NCBI GenBank assembly: GCA_031257075.1
Contig: JAIRPM010000112.1
Span: 1-6,136, forward strand
Direction of reading: 5' to 3'
DNA length: 6,136 nt
Origin: Spirochaetaceae bacterium
GTDB taxonomy: Bacteria; Spirochaetota; Spirochaetia; Treponematales; Breznakiellaceae
Part shown: one piece after another, positions 5,332 through 6,136 of the stretch
Position numbering within the stretch: position 1 is the first letter of the stretch
Layout: the number at the start of each line of letters is the position of its first letter
Translations under genes and position numbers: made by a program
The notes under the pieces: model-generated
Database searches by the model: none
What the model was told of the DNA's origin: nothing
Seen by the model: the letters and a program-made list of their open reading frames with translations, nothing else

Positions 5332-6045
5332 TTAAGTTAAACCTGCAATCCAAGTATTTATTGTGGTTACCATAGCCCTACCTACGGAACCCCACATAGT
5401 CGTGTATCCCGACCAGCTATCTTGATACGTTTGTGCTCCTGTCTTGATACTATCATTCGTTGTCCCCGGATGGGCATTGCAGTAGGCGATGATATCAGTC
5501 AATTTAGCGCCCGCTTGGACGGCAGTGGCATCTGAGGCAAGCAAAGGGAGTTTATAGCTGCTGCCGCCTTCACCGTCGCCTAACTTGTCAAGAGCGAAGC
5601 CGCTTACCGCGCTAAGTACGCCGCTCGGGTTTGAAAGTGTCAGTTTGCCGCTGCTAATTGCGTATGTTGCCGAACTGGTCTGTCCGCTATAGGAAAATGT
5701 CAAGGTAGTCCCGTTTACACTCCATGTGCCGGGCACCCCGGACAATGTTCCGCTGCCATCAGCGTTAATCTTAAGCAGCTCGGTTCCGCCTTGCCCCCAA
5801 CGGCCAACAAGCGCAGACAGACTGCCGCTGCCGGGGTCATCATCATCATCCCCGCCGCATCCTATAAGACCGAGACTGAAAACCAGCGCGAGGAGGCTAA
5901 GCCCCGCCGCAAATCGCGCATCCCTGCGTGATTTGCTTCTAGAGTTTGTCTTCGACAAACTCTCCGCTTGATTGACAAGCGGCATCCCTGCCGCCGTGAC
6001 TTTTGTTCCGCCCCATACGGAACCTTTTTTTGCGTTACCTAACAT
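5332..6045 (-). CDS. Putative lipoprotein with small beta-rich domain; palindrome-derived N-terminus
   Basis: This 237-residue protein has a hydrophobic stretch AAGLSLLALVFSLGLIG (46-62) ending in a lipobox with Cys63 (LIGC). A Gly/Asp tether (64-75, including five Asp) then follows, as in surface or periplasmic lipoproteins. Residues 77-135 (LVGRWGQGGTELLKINADGSGT..., then TWSVNGTTLTFSY and ATYAISSGKLTLS) form the strand-turn pattern of the lipocalin-like domains common in Treponema lipoproteins. Residues 160-237 are a different, Trp/Tyr/Thr-containing region that I do not recognise. ATG 6045 is firm because AAGGAGG (6051-6057) lies 5 nt upstream; an ATG 13 codons earlier has no such site. 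The N-region before the hydrophobic core is about 45 residues, far longer than usual. Residues 18-46 of it are encoded by four adjacent palindromes, suggesting insertion into the signal peptide. The polar, Arg/Lys-rich result (RSKSRRDAR) may still export. The function is unknown. Confidence 0.8.
   Translation of the reverse strand: MLGNAKKGSVWGGTKVTAAGMPLVNQAESLSKTNSRSKSRRDARFAAGLSLLALVFSLGLIGCGGDDDDDPGSGSLSALVGRWGQGGTELLKINADGSGTLSGVPGTWSVNGTTLTFSYSGQTSSATYAISSGKLTLSNPSGVLSAVSGFALDKLGDGEGGSSYKLPLLASDATAVQAGAKLTDIIAYCNAHPGTTNDSIKTGAQTYQDSWSGYTTMWGSVGRAMVTTINTWIAGLT
5909..5936. repeat. 28-bp palindrome, TCCC centre (GCAGGGATGC core on minus strand)
   Basis: Arms 5909-5920 and 5925-5936 pair over 12 positions with a single G-T mismatch (5916 against 5929). 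On the minus strand it starts GCAAATC, ends GATTTGC and has the core GCA-GGGA-TGC, closely resembling the palindrome at 1-30. It encodes lipoprotein residues of about 37-46. Confidence 0.8.
5941..5963. repeat. 23-bp perfect palindrome with TTC centre
   Basis: AGAGTTTGTC (5941-5950) and GACAAACTCT (5954-5963) are exact complements around TTC. It encodes about residues 28-35 of the lipoprotein (ESLSKTNS). The C-TTC-G centre is shared with the palindrome at 6079-6095. Confidence 0.85.
5964..5982. repeat. 19-bp perfect palindrome directly beside the previous one
   Basis: CCGCTTG (5964-5970) and CAAGCGG (5976-5982) are exact complements around ATTGA. It starts on the base after the 5941-5963 element, still inside the lipoprotein coding region. 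Confidence 0.7.
5979..5994. repeat. 16-bp perfect palindrome, TCCC centre (GCAGGGATGC core on minus strand)
   Basis: GCGGCA (5979-5984) and TGCCGC (5989-5994) flank TCCC. The minus-strand core GGCAGGGATGCC differs by one base from GGCAAGGATGCC at 10-21. It overlaps the neighbouring palindrome by 4 nt and encodes the residues around Met21 of the lipoprotein. Confidence 0.7.
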
Positions 6046-6050
6046 GGTAA

Positions 6051-6057
6051 CCTCCTT
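6051..6057 (-). promoter_or_regulatory. Strong ribosome binding site of the lipoprotein gene
   Basis: AAGGAGG on the minus strand lies 5 nt before ATG 6045. It decides the start against the in-frame ATG at 6084. Confidence 0.85.
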
Positions 6058-6061
6058 GTGT

Positions 6062-6114
6062 GTAGTGGGTAGTGGAATCGCCAACTTCGTTGGCGCGTGG
6101 GTAGTGGGTAGTAT
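6062..6114. repeat. GTAGTGG tandem repeat split by a palindrome
   Basis: Two exact GTAGTGG units (6062-6075) are followed by an unrelated block at about 6076-6096. A partial GTGG, one further exact unit (6101-6107) and a degenerate unit (6108-6114) then resume the pattern. It lies in the leader of the lipoprotein gene. Confidence 0.75.
6079..6095. repeat. 17-bp perfect palindrome with TTC centre
   Basis: CGCCAAC (6079-6085) and GTTGGCG (6089-6095) are exact complements around TTC. It sits in the middle of the GTAGTGG tandem array, as if inserted there, and has the same C-TTC-G centre as the 5941-5963 element. Confidence 0.8.
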
Positions 6115-6136
6115 CCGTTCAGGTAGAGATACAAGT

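Noticed and set aside
5909..6095. CRISPR array
   Set aside because: The palindromes differ in arm sequence, abut or overlap each other and lack regular spacers; no cas genes are present.

Overview
This window most likely comes from a motile, diderm, host-associated or anaerobic spirochaete, with a Treponema of the gut (for example termite gut) type as the best guess. This is an inference from four things: a spirochaete-like FliR, a FN3-plus-beta-barrel outer-membrane protein ending in Phe, a Treponema-style small lipoprotein, and many short palindromes inside and around genes. No rRNA, tRNA, CRISPR array or transposase is visible.

Layout. (1) 1-487, minus strand: a HEPN/MNT-type toxin-antitoxin pair. 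A complete MNT nucleotidyltransferase (158-487) overlaps by 14 nt the start of a HEPN gene (171 running off the left edge). The HEPN similarity stops exactly where a 30-bp perfect palindrome (1-30) begins. (2) 488-739: intergenic, with a possible promoter for the pair, a 9-bp AT-rich inverted repeat and the start signals of the next operon. (3) 740-3022, plus strand: a two-gene unit, an N-acetylglucosamine/glucose-family PTS EIICB (NagE type) followed 30 nt later by fliR, a flagellar export-gate protein away from its usual fliP/fliQ/flhB neighbours. (4) 3030-5190, minus strand: a tightly packed three-gene operon read in the order outer-membrane protein (FN3 + Ig-like + barrel), a 75-residue protein of unknown function, and a ZnuC-type ABC ATPase without its permease or binding protein. 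It converges on fliR with only 7 nt between them. An 11-bp perfect dyad covers the start codon and predicted -10 box of this operon. (5) 5332-6045, minus strand: a lipoprotein whose unusually long N-terminal region is made largely of four adjacent palindromes. Its leader holds a GTAGTGG tandem repeat broken by a further palindrome.

The most interesting signal is the palindromes. Three share the core GCA-RGGA-TGC with differing but self-complementary stems; they lie in the HEPN gene and twice in the lipoprotein gene. Two others share a C-TTC-G centre. This pattern of constant centre, variable but paired arms and location within coding sequence suggests families of small mobile or folding palindromic elements that have entered proteins.
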